Assembly: GCF_019740355.2 (NCBI RefSeq)
Contig: NZ_CP091819.1
Coordinates: 4,216,001-4,280,000, forward strand
DNA length: 64,000 bases
Direction of reading: 5' to 3'
Source: Paracrocinitomix mangrovi
Lineage (GTDB): Bacteria > Bacteroidota > Bacteroidia > Flavobacteriales_D > Crocinitomicaceae
The notes beneath the pieces were generated by a model. That model searched no databases, was not told the DNA's origin, and saw nothing but the letters and a program-made list of their open reading frames with translations. This document shows positions 26,809-35,894 of the stretch, piece by piece (position 1 is the stretch's first letter; each line of letters begins with the position of its first letter). A program made the position numbers and the translations under genes.

Positions 26809-28574
26809 TGGAAGCAGCTGAATATTTTCAAAACAGAATAAAAACAATAAGTCAATCTCTTAGCAGATTAAAGAAAACTTCACTTTTACTTTCATTGTTG
26901 AGGTTGGTTGTTTTTGTTTCTGCAGTGCTTATAGCCTACTTCTTTTGGGGAAATACAACCATAGTGGCAGTTTCATTGATAACTGGCTTTGGAGGCTTTT
27001 TATTTTTAGTAGCCAGATACACGGATATCAAACACAAGCGAGATTTTCATAAGAAATTAGTTGAACTGAATGAAGCTGAGTTAAAATCATTGAATAGAAA
27101 TCATGAAGATTTTGATGGAGGTAAGGAGTTTTTAAATGGGGATCATTTTTTTAATAGTGATATAGATTTATTTGGAAGAGGATCAATATTTCAATTGCTG
27201 AACAGAGCAGGAACTGAAAATGGTAAAAAGACACTGGCCAATTTGTTAAATAGCAATGACATTGACAATATTCATAAAAAGCAAGAAGCCATAAAAGAAT
27301 TGGCTATAATTTCAAACTGGAGACAAAATTTTCAAGTGACTGCATCTATGATTGAAAATGAAGTTGAAACTAAAGGAGTAATTTCATGGATAAAATCATA
27401 TAAGCATGCCATTCCTAAACTTTTTAGTTTAGTTCCTTTTATTTTTTCAATCGCGTCACTTGCAGTATTTGTATTGTACGGACTTGAAATGATTCAACTT
27501 GGTATCGTTGTGTTGTGGTTTTTTACAGGATTGTTGATTACAATGATCTTCTTTAAAAAGATCAACGTTTTGTATGCTGATGCAGGTAAAATGCGAGAAA
27601 CTTTTAGCCAGTATAGCAAAATGATTGCGGCCATTGAGAATGAAGAATTTAAAAGCCAATTGTTGGTTGATCTCAAGAATGAATTGGCAACAGACGGAGT
27701 AGCAGCCTCAGAAGTTTTGGGTAAGTTGTCTAAGGAAATTAATAATCTTGACCAGCGCAATAATATCATATTCGGAATTTTAGCCAATGGGTTTCTGTTG
27801 TGGGATCTCAGATACAGTTATCGTATAGAAAAATGGATGAGCGATAATGAAGCGGCTATTGAAAAGTGGTTTGAATCTGTTGCAACCTTTGATGCATATA
27901 ACGGTTTAGGTAATTATGCATTTATTCATACTGCTCATATTTATCCAAATCTAGTAGATGACAATACAATTATCAAAGCAAAAGCATTAGGGCATCCGTT
28001 ATTAGATCCGAACAAAAGAGTTGACAATGATATTGAAATTGGAAAAGGGAATTTCTTTATAGTTACTGGAGCCAATATGGCTGGAAAAAGTACCTTTTTA
28101 AGAACAACTGCCTTGAGTATTGTGATGGCCAACTGCGGATTACCGATTTGCGCAAAATCATTTGATTATCATCCAATAAAATTGATTTCAAGTATGAGAA
28201 CTTCTGACTCTTTACAGGATGATGAATCTTACTTTTTCTCAGAGCTAAAAAGACTCAAGTTTATTGTTGATCAAATAAAACAAGATACTTATTTCATCAT
28301 CCTGGATGAAATTTTAAAAGGAACCAATAGCAAGGATAAAGCAGAAGGATCTAAAAAGTTTGTTCAAAAATTAGTTGCTTCACATTCTACAGGATTAATT
28401 GCTACACATGATTTAAGCTTATGCACCCTTGCTGATGAATATGCAGAGGTAAAGAATCATTATTTTGATGCACAAATCATTAATGACGAATTGTATTTTG
28501 ATTACCAATTTAAAGACGGGGTTTGTCAAAATATGAATGCCTCATTCTTATTAAAGAAAATGGAAATTGTATAG
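26808..28574 (+). CDS. Membrane-anchored MutS-like ATPase
   Basis: A 588-residue protein with the MutS ATPase domain: Walker A GANMAGKSTFLR at about 421-432, the segment TSDSLQDDESYFFSELKR, Walker B FIILDEI near 500 and a C-terminal TGLIATHDL. The mismatch-binding domain I of MutS is missing. Instead there are two predicted membrane helices at about 24-65 and two more near 205-250, between what would be lever/core segments. It is not MutS2 either, since no Smr nuclease is present. This is a known but uncharacterised Bacteroidota family. Translation is coupled to the SDR gene. A role in membrane-linked DNA or other processes is unknown. Confidence 0.85.
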   Translation: MEAAEYFQNRIKTISQSLSRLKKTSLLLSLLRLVVFVSAVLIAYFFWGNTTIVAVSLITGFGGFLFLVARYTDIKHKRDFHKKLVELNEAELKSLNRNHEDFDGGKEFLNGDHFFNSDIDLFGRGSIFQLLNRAGTENGKKTLANLLNSNDIDNIHKKQEAIKELAIISNWRQNFQVTASMIENEVETKGVISWIKSYKHAIPKLFSLVPFIFSIASLAVFVLYGLEMIQLGIVVLWFFTGLLITMIFFKKINVLYADAGKMRETFSQYSKMIAAIENEEFKSQLLVDLKNELATDGVAASEVLGKLSKEINNLDQRNNIIFGILANGFLLWDLRYSYRIEKWMSDNEAAIEKWFESVATFDAYNGLGNYAFIHTAHIYPNLVDDNTIIKAKALGHPLLDPNKRVDNDIEIGKGNFFIVTGANMAGKSTFLRTTALSIVMANCGLPICAKSFDYHPIKLISSMRTSDSLQDDESYFFSELKRLKFIVDQIKQDTYFIILDEILKGTNSKDKAEGSKKFVQKLVASHSTGLIATHDLSLCTLADEYAEVKNHYFDAQIINDELYFDYQFKDGVCQNMNASFLLKKMEIV

Positions 28575-28580
28575 ACAAAA

Positions 28581-28610
28581 AAACGGATTCAACTTGCGTC
28601 AAATCCGTTT
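28581..28610. terminator. Bidirectional terminator
   Basis: AAACGGATT (28581-28589) pairs with AATCCGTTT (28602-28610), between convergent genes, with a run of A on one side serving the minus-strand transcript. Confidence 0.75.
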
Positions 28611-28630
28611 CAATTAATACATTTCTTCAA

Positions 28631-29140
28631 TTACATTGCGTCCAATACTTTGGCTGTAATCTCTAAGTAAGTTTCTCTTGGTTCTGTGTTAGCGGTAACA
28701 GTAATTTTCTTGGTAACTGTTTGTCCTACCTGACCACTTTTAGGTCTAAAAATCACATCCATTTCACCAATTCCACCTGGAGGTATTGGTTCTTCAGGCT
28801 TATTAGGAATTGTACATCCGCATGAAGCTTGTGCTTTGTCAATTACCAAAGGAACTTCACCGGTATTTTTAAACTTGAAAGTGAATTTATTATCACTTGG
28901 ATAAAATACGCTTCCGAAGTCGTGTTTAGACTCAAAATACTCAATTGAAGTTGTTTCCATACCTTCAATTTTTGAATCCTCAGGAATAAATACACTTTGA
29001 TTTCCTCCATCAGATCCTGCATCATTAGGGTTGGTATTACCAACAACTGATGAATTATCTCCTGAATTGTCTGAATCACTGTCTCCACCACATGCAGTTA
29101 GCAATAAGGCTGAGAATACATAAATGAATCCTTTTCGCAT
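28631..29140 (-). CDS. DUF1573 domain lipoprotein
   Basis: A 169-residue lipoprotein when started at ATG 29140: lipobox LLTAC with Cys17, then a low-complexity Ser/Asp/Asn linker and a C-terminal DUF1573 Ig-like domain (HDFGSVFYPSDNKFTFKFKNTGEVPLVI, with the Cys pair ASCGCT and TVTANTEP split here into its parts). A longer frame uses TTG 29161, which seems less likely because the signal peptide starts at the ATG. DUF1573 proteins are envelope proteins common in Bacteroidota, function unknown. It follows the S41 protease by 28 bp and is probably co-transcribed. Confidence 0.88.
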   Translation of the reverse strand: MRKGFIYVFSALLLTACGGDSDSDNSGDNSSVVGNTNPNDAGSDGGNQSVFIPEDSKIEGMETTSIEYFESKHDFGSVFYPSDNKFTFKFKNTGEVPLVIDKAQASCGCTIPNKPEEPIPPGGIGEMDVIFRPKSGQVGQTVTKKITVTANTEPRETYLEITAKVLDAM

Positions 29141-29168
29141 TTTAAACGTGTTTTTGTTCAACTCAAAA

Positions 29169-30791
29169 TTAATAATCTAATCCCAATTCGTTAATGGTCT
29201 TATTTTCGATTAGCTCTAGACCTTTGATGAAAATTTCATTTTCTGTAGCATTATAAACCTTATAAAACTTAGAGAAATCCCACAAGTTGGAAGCCATTCT
29301 AGCTTTGATCAATGTGTGAATAAGTTGTTTGGAAGTATTATAATCTTCTTCAATGTATTCAATCTCGTTTTCCTTTACATCCTTCCAAAAAGCTTCTAAT
29401 ACATCTCCTTCAACCTTGAAATTACTATCAAAATCTTCAAAGGTAGGGTAGGCTTTATTCAATAAATCTCTATGATCATCTACATAGTTAAATGAGAATG
29501 TGTTGAATATCCCTTTTCTACTGATTTTTCTATACATCTCAGACATTTCAGAAGTGTCAAGAGGAACAAAAACATCTGGCATAATACCACCACCACCGTA
29601 TACAGTTCTTTGTAATTTAAGTGTTTTAAATTGTAAAGAATCTGGTAGTTTAATGCTGTCTTTGTGCATGAATTCCCCATTTAAATAGCGGTTCAAATAA
29701 TCATCTCTGTATGAATCATAACCGTCATCATAAGGCTTTTGAATAAATCTTCCTGAAGGTGTGTAGTATCTGGCAACTGTAACTCTCACAATTGAGCCAT
29801 CAGACAAGTTGTAAGGTCTCTGAACCAAACCTTTTCCAAAAGTTCTTCTTCCTACTACTAAAGCTCTGTCCCAATCTTGTAAAGCACCTGAAACAATTTC
29901 AGAGGCAGAAGCAGAATTTTCATCTACCAAAACCACCAATTTGCCTTTTTCAAATTTCCCTTTTTTACTTTCGTGATAATGACGCTTATAGCTATTCATG
30001 TCATCAGCTATATATTCATTTCTTGGTTGAGATCTACCTTCAGAATAAACAATAAGCTTGTCCTTATCTAAGAATTCATCAGCCATATATTTAGCTACAT
30101 GCAATAATCCTCCACCATTTCCTTGTAAGTCAAGAATAAGGTTTTTCATACCCAATTCTTTTAAATCATCAATCGCCTGTGCTAGCTCATCTGGCGTGGT
30201 TCTGGCAAAACTGGTTACTTTGATATATCCTGTCTTATCAGTTGCCATATATGAAGCAGCAACACTGTACAACGGAATTTTATCACGTCTTACATCAAAA
30301 GTTAAAAGTTCTTTTTCCTTCTTTCTTTGAATTCCAAGCACTACCAAACTTCCTTTGTCTCCTAATAATCTTTCACGGACACCAGAATTTTGTAATCCTA
30401 CACCTGCAACGTTTTCACCATCAATTTTGACAATTTTATCTCCTGCCTGAACGCCTACTTTTTCACATGGTCCTCCTTCAATTGTGTTTACTACAATTAA
30501 CGTGTCATCCATTATCTGGAATCTAATTCCAACACCAACAAAACTTCCGTCAATTCTTTCGTTTGAACTTTTAACTTCTTCTTTTGGAATTAAGTAAGTA
30601 TGAGGATCTAATTCCTTTAACATGGCAACAATTGCCGCATCTGTGATTTTTGAACCATTAAATTCATCCACATAATAGGAATCTAAATACCCAAAAACCT
30701 CTTCAAATTTACCTGTTGTTTCCTCCTCTTTTTGTTGAGCAAATGTGCTGATTGCCACTACACTCAATATCCCTAACAATGTCTTTTTCAT
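29169..30791 (-). CDS. S41-family C-terminal processing peptidase
   Basis: A 540-residue exported protease with signal peptide (MKKTLLGILSVVAISTFA). A PDZ domain lies at about 85-165 (GSFVGVGIRFQI..., AGDKIVKIDGENV). The S41 core follows with the block ENSASASEIVSGAL and FGKGLVQ. By comparison with Tsp and CtpB, Ser295 (the middle Ser of SASAS) and Lys320 form the Ser-Lys catalytic dyad. These enzymes trim C-termini of envelope proteins in the periplasm. The C-terminal 130 residues extend past the usual core. It is divergent from, and shares a 58-bp intergenic region with, an L,D-transpeptidase-family gene. Confidence 0.94.
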   Translation of the reverse strand: MKKTLLGILSVVAISTFAQQKEEETTGKFEEVFGYLDSYYVDEFNGSKITDAAIVAMLKELDPHTYLIPKEEVKSSNERIDGSFVGVGIRFQIMDDTLIVVNTIEGGPCEKVGVQAGDKIVKIDGENVAGVGLQNSGVRERLLGDKGSLVVLGIQRKKEKELLTFDVRRDKIPLYSVAASYMATDKTGYIKVTSFARTTPDELAQAIDDLKELGMKNLILDLQGNGGGLLHVAKYMADEFLDKDKLIVYSEGRSQPRNEYIADDMNSYKRHYHESKKGKFEKGKLVVLVDENSASASEIVSGALQDWDRALVVGRRTFGKGLVQRPYNLSDGSIVRVTVARYYTPSGRFIQKPYDDGYDSYRDDYLNRYLNGEFMHKDSIKLPDSLQFKTLKLQRTVYGGGGIMPDVFVPLDTSEMSEMYRKISRKGIFNTFSFNYVDDHRDLLNKAYPTFEDFDSNFKVEGDVLEAFWKDVKENEIEYIEEDYNTSKQLIHTLIKARMASNLWDFSKFYKVYNATENEIFIKGLELIENKTINELGLDY

Positions 30792-30849
30792 TTATGTTAC
30801 TTTTAAATCTCTCTTGAATTATATGATCAGAATCGATAATTTGTATGCT

Positions 30850-31611
30850 ATGATCTTCCTAACGAAACTACCAATAAAGTTATTACTATTTTCCGTTTTC
30901 TTGTTGAACGGCTTCAATAATTATGCCTCATTTTTGGATGATCAGCTCAAGTATTCTCGTGTAAAATCAGCTTATACAGAAAAGAAACCGATCATCACTG
31001 AAAAGTTAACGAATATGGACCTTAAGTTAAATAATGTTAACGTCCTGATTAAGGCATATAAGTACGAACAAAAAGTCAAAATCTATGTCAAACATAAAGA
31101 CAGTACAGTTTACAAATTATACGATCAATTCATTTTTAATTGTACCAGTGGAGATTTAGGACCTAAACGTACGGAAGGCGATTTTCAAATCCCTGAAGGA
31201 TTTTATCATGTCAACCATTTTAATCCATACAGTAATTTTCATCTTTCTCTTGGTGTTTCTTATCCTAATAAATCTGATAAGCTTAAGAGTACCGCCAAGA
31301 AAAAAGGAGGAGCAATTTACATGCATGGTGGATGTGCTTCTATTGGATGTATTCCTATTGAAGACGAACCTATCAAGGAGGTTTATGTTTTGTCTGTATT
31401 AGCCAAAAATAGCGGCCAATCACAAATTGGGATAGATATTTTACCTTTTGAATACACCAAGTCTAAATTTGATTCAGCTGTTTTGCTTTATCCTGATCAC
31501 AAAGATTTTTGGGCCAATTTATTTGAAATAGAAAAGACCTTTGATGCTACGAAAAAAGAGAGCAAAATAGGAGTCAAAGAAAATGGTGATTACTACATTA
31601 TAGGCTCTTAA
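30850..31611 (+). CDS. L,D-transpeptidase-family protein, YafK/DpaA-like
   Basis: A 253-residue protein starting at ATG 30850, which begins a signal peptide (MIFLTKLPIKLLLFSVFLLNG). The longer frame from 30745 would overlap the divergent protease gene. The catalytic segment HGGCASIGC (His159, Cys167) is that of the YafK/DpaA branch, not the classical YkuD motif SHGC. E. coli DpaA removes Braun lipoprotein from peptidoglycan instead of cross-linking it. Since Bacteroidota lack typical Lpp, this protein may act as a hydrolase or transpeptidase on another wall-linked partner (inference). It probably works in the periplasm. No other wall gene is adjacent apart from the S41 protease. Confidence 0.85.
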   Translation: MIFLTKLPIKLLLFSVFLLNGFNNYASFLDDQLKYSRVKSAYTEKKPIITEKLTNMDLKLNNVNVLIKAYKYEQKVKIYVKHKDSTVYKLYDQFIFNCTSGDLGPKRTEGDFQIPEGFYHVNHFNPYSNFHLSLGVSYPNKSDKLKSTAKKKGGAIYMHGGCASIGCIPIEDEPIKEVYVLSVLAKNSGQSQIGIDILPFEYTKSKFDSAVLLYPDHKDFWANLFEIEKTFDATKKESKIGVKENGDYYIIGS

Positions 31612-31703
31612 TATCAAATTGGTCTCAAATAATAATCTCAGATCAATATTTCCAATGCTAAGGTGATCTAAAAACATTAAAATAAGTAGTATTGAAGTTG
31701 AAA

Positions 31704-32711
31704 ATGAGAAACTTCAGTATTTACATATTTCTGCTATTTCTTTTTGCTTGTCAATCAGGAACAAAAGATACTTCCGACAAAGAGGTTGAAAGGGGTTTTT
31801 ATCATTGGAAAACAGAAGTTGATTTCAGTCAAAATCAAATTGACTTTTTAGAAGAAATTAATGCCAGTGTATTGTATGTGAAGTATTTTGATCTTGTTTG
31901 GAATGGAGAAGAAGTAAGGCCTGCAGCTTATGTGGATTTTAAAACAGAAGTAAAGCAACCAATTGTGCCTACTGTTTTTATAACTACAGATGTCTTTCAA
32001 AATATAGATTCATCTGAAATTAGAAACATTGCGATAAAAACGCATAAAACAATTTACAGTTTAAATCCGGATGGAAATGAGATAGATGAAATTCAATTTG
32101 ACTGTGATTGGACCCCATCCATTAAGGATAAGTACTTTCTGTTTTTAAAGGAGTTTCAAGCTATTCATCAGGGCCAAATTTCTGCCACAATCCGATTGTA
32201 TCAATACAAATATCCTGATTTAAGTGGGGTTCCGCCTGTAGACAAGGGAATGCTGATGTATTATAACATGGGAGATTTTAAGTCATATTCAGAAACAAAT
32301 TCAATACTCAACAATGAAATTGGAAAACAGTATTTGGGATTTGGAACATATCCAATTAAGCTAGATGTGGGTTTACCTAATTTTAAATGGAGCTTACTTT
32401 TTAGAGAAGGTGAGTTTTTTCAGATTTGTCCCGACTTTACTGAAAATCAACTTAAAAACAATGATCTCTTCATGCAAAAAATGGAGAATACTTATATTTT
32501 TAAAGCCGATACTGTTTTGTTTAACACCTACTTTAGATTTGGTGATGAACTGAGGTTTGAAAATTGTGATCAGGAAGAATTAATCAAAGCAGCCAACCTA
32601 TTAAATAATGAATTGAGTCAGGACAGTATTAGGGTTCTGATTTACGATTTACAAGCATATACACCTAACGATTATGAAAAGATCAATACTGTTTTTAGCA
32701 CTTTTGAGTAG
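31704..32711 (+). CDS. DUF3142-like lipoprotein (unknown function)
   Basis: A 335-residue predicted lipoprotein: ATG 31704 is chosen over TTG 31692 because it starts the signal MRNFSIYIFLLFLFAC with Cys16. The middle has the pattern IDEIQFDCDWTPSIKDKYFLFLKEF, then ISATIRLYQY and GMLMYYNMGDF, which resembles DUF3142 and other TIM-barrel glycoside-hydrolase-like lipoproteins (xxIQxDxDxT...Y..LL, LSIT, PM.Y.MG). No catalytic pair can be assigned with confidence. Its 3' end overlaps the next gene by 38 bp, so the two are translated as a unit. Function is unknown. Confidence 0.75.
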   Translation: MRNFSIYIFLLFLFACQSGTKDTSDKEVERGFYHWKTEVDFSQNQIDFLEEINASVLYVKYFDLVWNGEEVRPAAYVDFKTEVKQPIVPTVFITTDVFQNIDSSEIRNIAIKTHKTIYSLNPDGNEIDEIQFDCDWTPSIKDKYFLFLKEFQAIHQGQISATIRLYQYKYPDLSGVPPVDKGMLMYYNMGDFKSYSETNSILNNEIGKQYLGFGTYPIKLDVGLPNFKWSLLFREGEFFQICPDFTENQLKNNDLFMQKMENTYIFKADTVLFNTYFRFGDELRFENCDQEELIKAANLLNNELSQDSIRVLIYDLQAYTPNDYEKINTVFSTFE

Positions 32712-34959
32712 CACCTTTATTGCCAAGCCTTGTGCCTGGGGTCCTGAGGGGGATTACATAAGATTTTGTCTATTTAGTCAGGACCTGGCCGGAGGAACAG
32801 ACATGAGTGATTTGTTCTATAGTGCACACCAGTTTAATTGGTATAAAGTGGATGAATATAGTGGGCCAAATGAGAATTTAAATGAGTGGTACAACTACTT
32901 TGAAGGCAAATTCACTATAGCTGATATCGATATGGTGATCTATGATAAACCAAATCAAGACAAGTATAAAAACAGTCCATTGATTAAGCATTTTGAAGAC
33001 GGTAGAAGTGCCGAAGCTGCGGAGTATATTCGATTTTCTAAATTGCTTGAAGAACAACTGCGAATTGATTACTGGGAAGAAAAAGAGATGGATTTGGAAG
33101 GAATGAAGCAGTCGTTAGACCTGGCAGTAAATAGATATAATTCTGTAGTAGACGAAACAATTAAATTGAGATATGCTTTTCAAGTTGTTGTTATCAGTTA
33201 CTATTTAAACAATGAGAAAGTTGTTGAAGAATGGTATAAAAAGGTGATTTTGCCTTATCCAAAAGAGAGTGTTATCAAAGTATGGGCAGAGTTTTACTAT
33301 GGTAACATGAAGGATTATGATGACAGATTTTACATTTTGTCAAAAGTATTTGATGACTCAAAATCTAAAAACAGATACATCTTTCAAAAATTTCCAGAAA
33401 ACAGAGATCAACTAAAAGGAGTATTACAAAAGTGTCAAAACAACAAGGAAAGAGCAGCAGTATTGAGCATCTTAGCGTATAAAAATCCTGCGCGCGCAAA
33501 TGATCAAATCCTTGAAATAGCACAGTTAAATGCCGGAGATGAATTGCTGGATATTTTGTTTGTAAGGGAAATAAACAAATTAGAAGATTGGTATTTATCA
33601 AGAAAACACCTCGGAATGGGGCCTGGGATCAATACATGGAATGATGATGTTTTTGGTTTCATTGCAGATAAGAATTTTGAATCAGATAAAACTTATTTGA
33701 AAAAATTTAAGGGGACGGCTCAGAAAATAGTGGATTCTTACACTGTTGATAATCCGGCTTTATGGCATGCTGGTATTGCCTATATGGAGTACATGTTAGA
33801 CAATGAAAAAGGAACAGAAAAAAGCTTGAAAAAGGCATCCAAATTGGCTAAAACTCCTGAAATGAAAGGTCAAATTGCTGTTATAAGTATGTTGAGCAGG
33901 GTTAAAAATCAGGCAGATTGGTCTGAAGGATTTCAACAAGAAATTGCAGATGGACTAAAGGAAATAGAATCTTACAAGGATCATTTATATGACTTTCAGC
34001 GATTCTATGCTCAAATTGTATTAGCTATCTCAAATAAATATATGGATGAGGGAGATTTGACTTTAGCGGCTTTATTTAGAGCCAAGGTAATGGGGCATAA
34101 TTTAAATTTTACTTATCAATACTGGGGTGAAGAAGAAAGTCCGTATCAAGCATTTAGACTTTTGGATGCAAACGCAAACTCAGAGGATATGACTGCATTT
34201 TTTGATTTTTGGAATAAGCCAAATAAAACAGAAATGGAAACATGGTTGATGAAAGGAATGGAACCTTGGAGATGGAGATTTATGGATTTGTGGGGAACAT
34301 CCTTTTTAAGAGAAGACAATCTGCAAGCAGCATATGAAATTTATCAAAAAATTCCTTCAGAGGTTTGGTATTCAGATGACGCAACTTACCATTATTACTA
34401 TAAACAAGAATTGAGAAATGATCCTTTTGAAACTAATATGATTGGACGTGGGTATGGAGGAAACAAAACAGGAAGTACATATACCAAACCTGAGTTTGTT
34501 AACGAGATAATGGCTTTAAAGCAACAACTTGAATCAGGAGAAGGAAACAAATCTTATATCGCCTTGTTGTTAGGTAATGCCTACTATAATATGACTTATA
34601 ACGGAAATTCATATTATTATACAGAGTATTCTTGGGGATATGTTTGGGGTGGATATCATGAGTCTGAAGGCACTAGAAATCAGGATTATTATTACAATTC
34701 TGAACGAGCTTTAAAATATTACAAGTTGGCCGAAGATTATGCACCAAATGATGATTATGCCGCTTTTTGTCACCGTATGCAATTAAAGTGTTTAAGAGAT
34801 AAAGCTTACCATGATGCAGATGGCTATGAAGAGTACAAAAAGGTAAAGAATTATCAGGGTGATTTATGGGAGAATTTCGTAAAGAAATATCCTGATCATG
34901 CAGAAAAGTTGCAAAACTGTGATCACTATTTACATTACTCACAAGCTTGGAAAGGGTAG
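32674..34959 (+). CDS. Large exported protein, TPR-like, unknown function
   Basis: A 761-residue protein with a signal peptide (MKRSILFLALLSSTFIAKPCA) followed by CAWGPEGDYIRF. The rest is mostly alpha-helical, rich in Tyr, Trp, Lys and Glu, and reads like degenerate helical (TPR-like) repeats, with a Tyr/Gly/Asn-rich stretch near residues 640-665. No catalytic motif is recognised. ATG 32674 lies inside the 3' end of the DUF3142-like lipoprotein gene, 38 bp before its end, implying coupled expression and probable physical partnership in the periplasm. Both seem to form a conserved pair of unknown role (my inference from the overlap; not checked by search). Confidence 0.75.
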   Translation: MKRSILFLALLSSTFIAKPCAWGPEGDYIRFCLFSQDLAGGTDMSDLFYSAHQFNWYKVDEYSGPNENLNEWYNYFEGKFTIADIDMVIYDKPNQDKYKNSPLIKHFEDGRSAEAAEYIRFSKLLEEQLRIDYWEEKEMDLEGMKQSLDLAVNRYNSVVDETIKLRYAFQVVVISYYLNNEKVVEEWYKKVILPYPKESVIKVWAEFYYGNMKDYDDRFYILSKVFDDSKSKNRYIFQKFPENRDQLKGVLQKCQNNKERAAVLSILAYKNPARANDQILEIAQLNAGDELLDILFVREINKLEDWYLSRKHLGMGPGINTWNDDVFGFIADKNFESDKTYLKKFKGTAQKIVDSYTVDNPALWHAGIAYMEYMLDNEKGTEKSLKKASKLAKTPEMKGQIAVISMLSRVKNQADWSEGFQQEIADGLKEIESYKDHLYDFQRFYAQIVLAISNKYMDEGDLTLAALFRAKVMGHNLNFTYQYWGEEESPYQAFRLLDANANSEDMTAFFDFWNKPNKTEMETWLMKGMEPWRWRFMDLWGTSFLREDNLQAAYEIYQKIPSEVWYSDDATYHYYYKQELRNDPFETNMIGRGYGGNKTGSTYTKPEFVNEIMALKQQLESGEGNKSYIALLLGNAYYNMTYNGNSYYYTEYSWGYVWGGYHESEGTRNQDYYYNSERALKYYKLAEDYAPNDDYAAFCHRMQLKCLRDKAYHDADGYEEYKKVKNYQGDLWENFVKKYPDHAEKLQNCDHYLHYSQAWKG

Positions 34960-34999
34960 AATTAAATGAAGAATCCCAACTGACAAATTCGATTCTTAC

Positions 35000-35007
35000 T
35001 ACATTTG
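35000..35007 (+). promoter_or_regulatory. Possible -7 element of menB
   Basis: TACATTTG matches TAnnTTTG 19 bp ahead of the menB ATG, but no TTG is visible at the -33 position, so the call is weak. Confidence 0.3.
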
Positions 35008-35026
35008 TCTAAAATAAATTTAGACC

Positions 35027-35869
35027 ATGTCAAAACCAGAATGGAAAACTGCCATAGAATTTGAGGACATTACCTACAAAAAAACAGCTGATGGTGTTGC
35101 CAGAATTGCTTTTAACCGTCCGGATGTTAGAAATGCGTTCAGACCTAAAACTACTAGTGAGTTAATCAGAGCTTTTCATGATGCACAAGAAGATACCAGT
35201 ATTGGAGTGATTTTACTTTCTGCAGAGGGACCTTCTTCAAAGGACGGAGTGTGGTCGTTTTGCTCAGGAGGAGATCAAAAAGCCAGAGGCAATGAAGGAT
35301 ATGTTGGAGAGGACGGTTATCACAGATTAAATATTCTGGATGTACAAAGACAAATCAGGTTCATGCCTAAAGCTGTTATCGCGGTGGTTCCGGGATGGGC
35401 TGTTGGTGGAGGACATAGTTTGCACGTAACTTGTGATCTTACATTAGCAAGTAAGGAACATGCAATTTTTAAGCAAACTGATGCAGATGTAACAAGTTTT
35501 GACGGTGGTTATGGATCTGCGTATTTAGCTAAAATGGTAGGTCAAAAAAAGGCTCGAGAAATATTCTTTTTAGGTCGTAATTATTCAGCAGATGAAGCTT
35601 TTCAAATGGGAATGGTAAATGCTGTTATCCCTCATGATGAATTAGAAGATACGGCTTACCAATGGGCTTTGGAAATTTTGGCTAAATCTCCAATTTCAAT
35701 CAAAATGTTAAAGTTTGCAATGAACTTAACAGATGATGGAATGGTTGGACAACAAGTATTTGCGGGAGAGGCTACAAGATTAGCTTACATGACTGATGAA
35801 GCAAAAGAGGGGAGAGATGCATTCCTTGAAAAGAGAAAGCCAAATTTTGATAAAAAGTGGATTCCTTAG
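35027..35869 (+). CDS. menB: 1,4-dihydroxy-2-naphthoyl-CoA synthase
   Basis: A 280-residue crotonase-fold enzyme that closes the second ring of naphthoate in menaquinone (vitamin K2) synthesis, converting o-succinylbenzoyl-CoA to DHNA-CoA. Diagnostic segments are FCSGGDQKARG, PGWAVGGGHSLHVTCDLTLAS (oxyanion region), and QTDADVTSFDGGYGSAYLAK with the MenB-specific SFDGGYGS region. The Asp in QTDAD replaces the catalytic Glu in a subset of MenB proteins, which use bicarbonate instead. The gene stands alone here; other men genes are outside the window. Confidence 0.96.
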   Translation: MSKPEWKTAIEFEDITYKKTADGVARIAFNRPDVRNAFRPKTTSELIRAFHDAQEDTSIGVILLSAEGPSSKDGVWSFCSGGDQKARGNEGYVGEDGYHRLNILDVQRQIRFMPKAVIAVVPGWAVGGGHSLHVTCDLTLASKEHAIFKQTDADVTSFDGGYGSAYLAKMVGQKKAREIFFLGRNYSADEAFQMGMVNAVIPHDELEDTAYQWALEILAKSPISIKMLKFAMNLTDDGMVGQQVFAGEATRLAYMTDEAKEGRDAFLEKRKPNFDKKWIP

Positions 35870-35894
35870 TAGAACTTTGAGTTTCCGGATTTAA

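Noticed and set aside
27494-27787. Antisense open frame inside the MutS-like gene
   Set aside because: Low-complexity translation fully inside a coding region with strong family motifs; treated as a shadow.
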